Below the pieces are notes generated by a model that was not told where the DNA came from, made no database searches, and saw nothing but the letters and a program-made list of their open reading frames with translations. Made by a program: the position numbers and the translations under genes. From NCBI GenBank assembly GCA_945862035.1, contig CAMAXB010000173.1, positions 1 through 6,575 on the forward strand: a DNA stretch of 6,575 nucleotides. The letters are read 5' to 3'. Origin of the DNA: Opitutus sp. GAS368. GTDB lineage: Bacteria; Verrucomicrobiota; Verrucomicrobiia; Opitutales; Opitutaceae. Each line of letters starts with the position of its first letter. Positions within the stretch are counted from its first letter, which is position 1. This document shows positions 5,563 to 6,575 of the stretch, piece by piece.

Positions 5563-6575
5563 ATGAGCTCCTTTCGCCTCAGCCGTCGATCATTCTTCCT
5601 CTGCACTTTGCTCGCGGTCGGTCCGGCCTTTGCCGGGCGGCTCGACCGGACTCTGGATTTCTACTGGGTTGATTCCGAGGGCGGTGGCTCGACCTTGATC
5701 GTGACGCCCGAGGGAGAGTCCCTGCTGATCGACACGGGCAATCCCGGTGGACGGGATGCGGCGCGGATCCATGCCGCAGCCCTTGCGGCGGGCCTGGAGC
5801 GGATCGACCATGTCGTGATCACTCACTTCCACCGGGATCACTTCGGCGGTGCCGCCGAACTGGCGCAGCTGATTCCAATCGGCACCTTGTACGACAAGGG
5901 GATCCCGGAGGGCGATCCCGATGGGAGAACGCCCTCGACGTTTCCGACGCAGATCAAGCCTTACCGTGAACTGGCGGTACGCCGGGCTCGGCTTGCGCCG
6001 GGCGTGATGCTGCCACTGGTGTCCTCGACGGACGCAAACCGGCCCTCCGTCTCCGTGCAGGTGCTGGGCGCGAATCAGGTTTTTTTGCCGGTTTCCGCAG
6101 GCCAGTCGGGTGAGCCCAGTGCGACCGATGTTCCGGCCAAGCCGGTCGACCCCTCCGACAATGCCAACAGCGTGGTTCTGGTGCTGGAGTTCGGTGGCTT
6201 TCGCTTTTTTGCCGGTGGCGACCTGACGTGGAATGTGGAAGCCAAGCTCGTTGTTCCGGTGGATCTGGTGGGGGAGGTGGATGTGTATCAGGTCGGGCAT
6301 CACGGCTTGGACCAGAGCAACCATCCAGCGCTGGTCCGGACGCTTGCGCCCACGGTGTCGGTGATGAGTAATGGTCCGCGCAAGGGTGCCGAGGCGGGAA
6401 TCCTCGCGACGCTGCAGTCGCTGCCTACGCTGGAGGCCATGTATCAGGTCCACCGCAATGTTCGCGTGGGCCCGGAAGGCAACGCGCCGGCGGCGCATAT
6501 CGCCAACGCGGAGGAGACCTGCGCAGGGAACCTGATCCGCCTCTCGGTTACGCCGGACGCGCGCCGCTACACGGT
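5563..6575 (+). CDS. ComEC/Rec2-like metallo-beta-lactamase-fold hydrolase, exported, C-terminus cut off
   Basis: This is a stand-alone MBL-fold protein related to the C-terminal hydrolase domain of ComEC; 337 codons are seen before the window ends. Residues 1-24 form a signal peptide with a twin-arginine-like motif (SRRSFF at 7-12), a hydrophobic stretch and AFA before the likely cut, suggesting Tat export to the periplasm. The metal-binding motif HFHRDH is at 88-93. It is followed by DNANSVVLVLEFGGFRFFAGGD (199-220), where the GGD aspartate is a metal ligand, and by VGHHG (245-249), where ComEC has a similar histidine loop. No membrane helices of a full ComEC channel are present, so a DNA-uptake role should not be assumed; phosphodiesterase or nuclease activity is possible. 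The ATG at 5563 follows GGGG by 6 nt. It lies 74 nt after glmM on the same strand. By the length of similar proteins, probably only a few residues are missing, but that is an estimate from memory of the family. Confidence 0.85.
   Translation, partial: MSSFRLSRRSFFLCTLLAVGPAFAGRLDRTLDFYWVDSEGGGSTLIVTPEGESLLIDTGNPGGRDAARIHAAALAAGLERIDHVVITHFHRDHFGGAAELAQLIPIGTLYDKGIPEGDPDGRTPSTFPTQIKPYRELAVRRARLAPGVMLPLVSSTDANRPSVSVQVLGANQVFLPVSAGQSGEPSATDVPAKPVDPSDNANSVVLVLEFGGFRFFAGGDLTWNVEAKLVVPVDLVGEVDVYQVGHHGLDQSNHPALVRTLAPTVSVMSNGPRKGAEAGILATLQSLPTLEAMYQVHRNVRVGPEGNAPAAHIANAEETCAGNLIRLSVTPDARRYT

Noticed and set aside
5590..6498. A 302-codon open frame antisense to the MBL hydrolase
   Set aside because: It is a shadow frame: its product is rich in Arg, His and Gln without domains, while the opposite strand encodes clear MBL motifs throughout.

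Overview
This GC-rich window comes from a Gram-negative bacterium. Its gene content, the bacteriocin-like leader style and the weak Shine-Dalgarno signals fit a verrucomicrobial (Opitutales-like) genome best. No rRNA or other marker is present, so that placement is a low-to-moderate confidence inference.

Left half, all on the minus strand (1-3038). Read in the direction of transcription it holds uppP (undecaprenyl-diphosphatase), an HlyD-type membrane-fusion protein, a short double-glycine-leader (class II bacteriocin-like) peptide, and the first 87 codons of an ABC-transporter ATPase that runs off the left edge. The last three form an apparent peptide export locus. The peptide has a near-textbook leader ending in NGG, followed by a 41-residue hydrophobic, aromatic and acidic core. 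It sits directly after its likely secretion adaptor. A spacer rich in inverted repeats, including a perfect 10-bp hairpin followed by three U residues, separates the peptide gene from the ABC gene. This locus is the most interesting part of the window. uppP lies just upstream in the same direction, which is notable because UppP is the known receptor of some two-peptide class IIb bacteriocins.

Right half, all on the plus strand (about 3117-6575). trpD (anthranilate phosphoribosyltransferase, tryptophan synthesis) overlaps glmM (phosphoglucosamine mutase, UDP-GlcNAc and cell-wall precursor synthesis) by 4 nt. After 74 nt comes a ComEC/Rec2-like metallo-beta-lactamase-fold hydrolase with a twin-arginine-like signal peptide, cut by the right edge. 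uppP and trpD diverge from a short shared promoter region.

No tRNA, rRNA, CRISPR array, insertion sequence or integrase was seen. The only non-coding stretches are short spacers, none above 300 bases.
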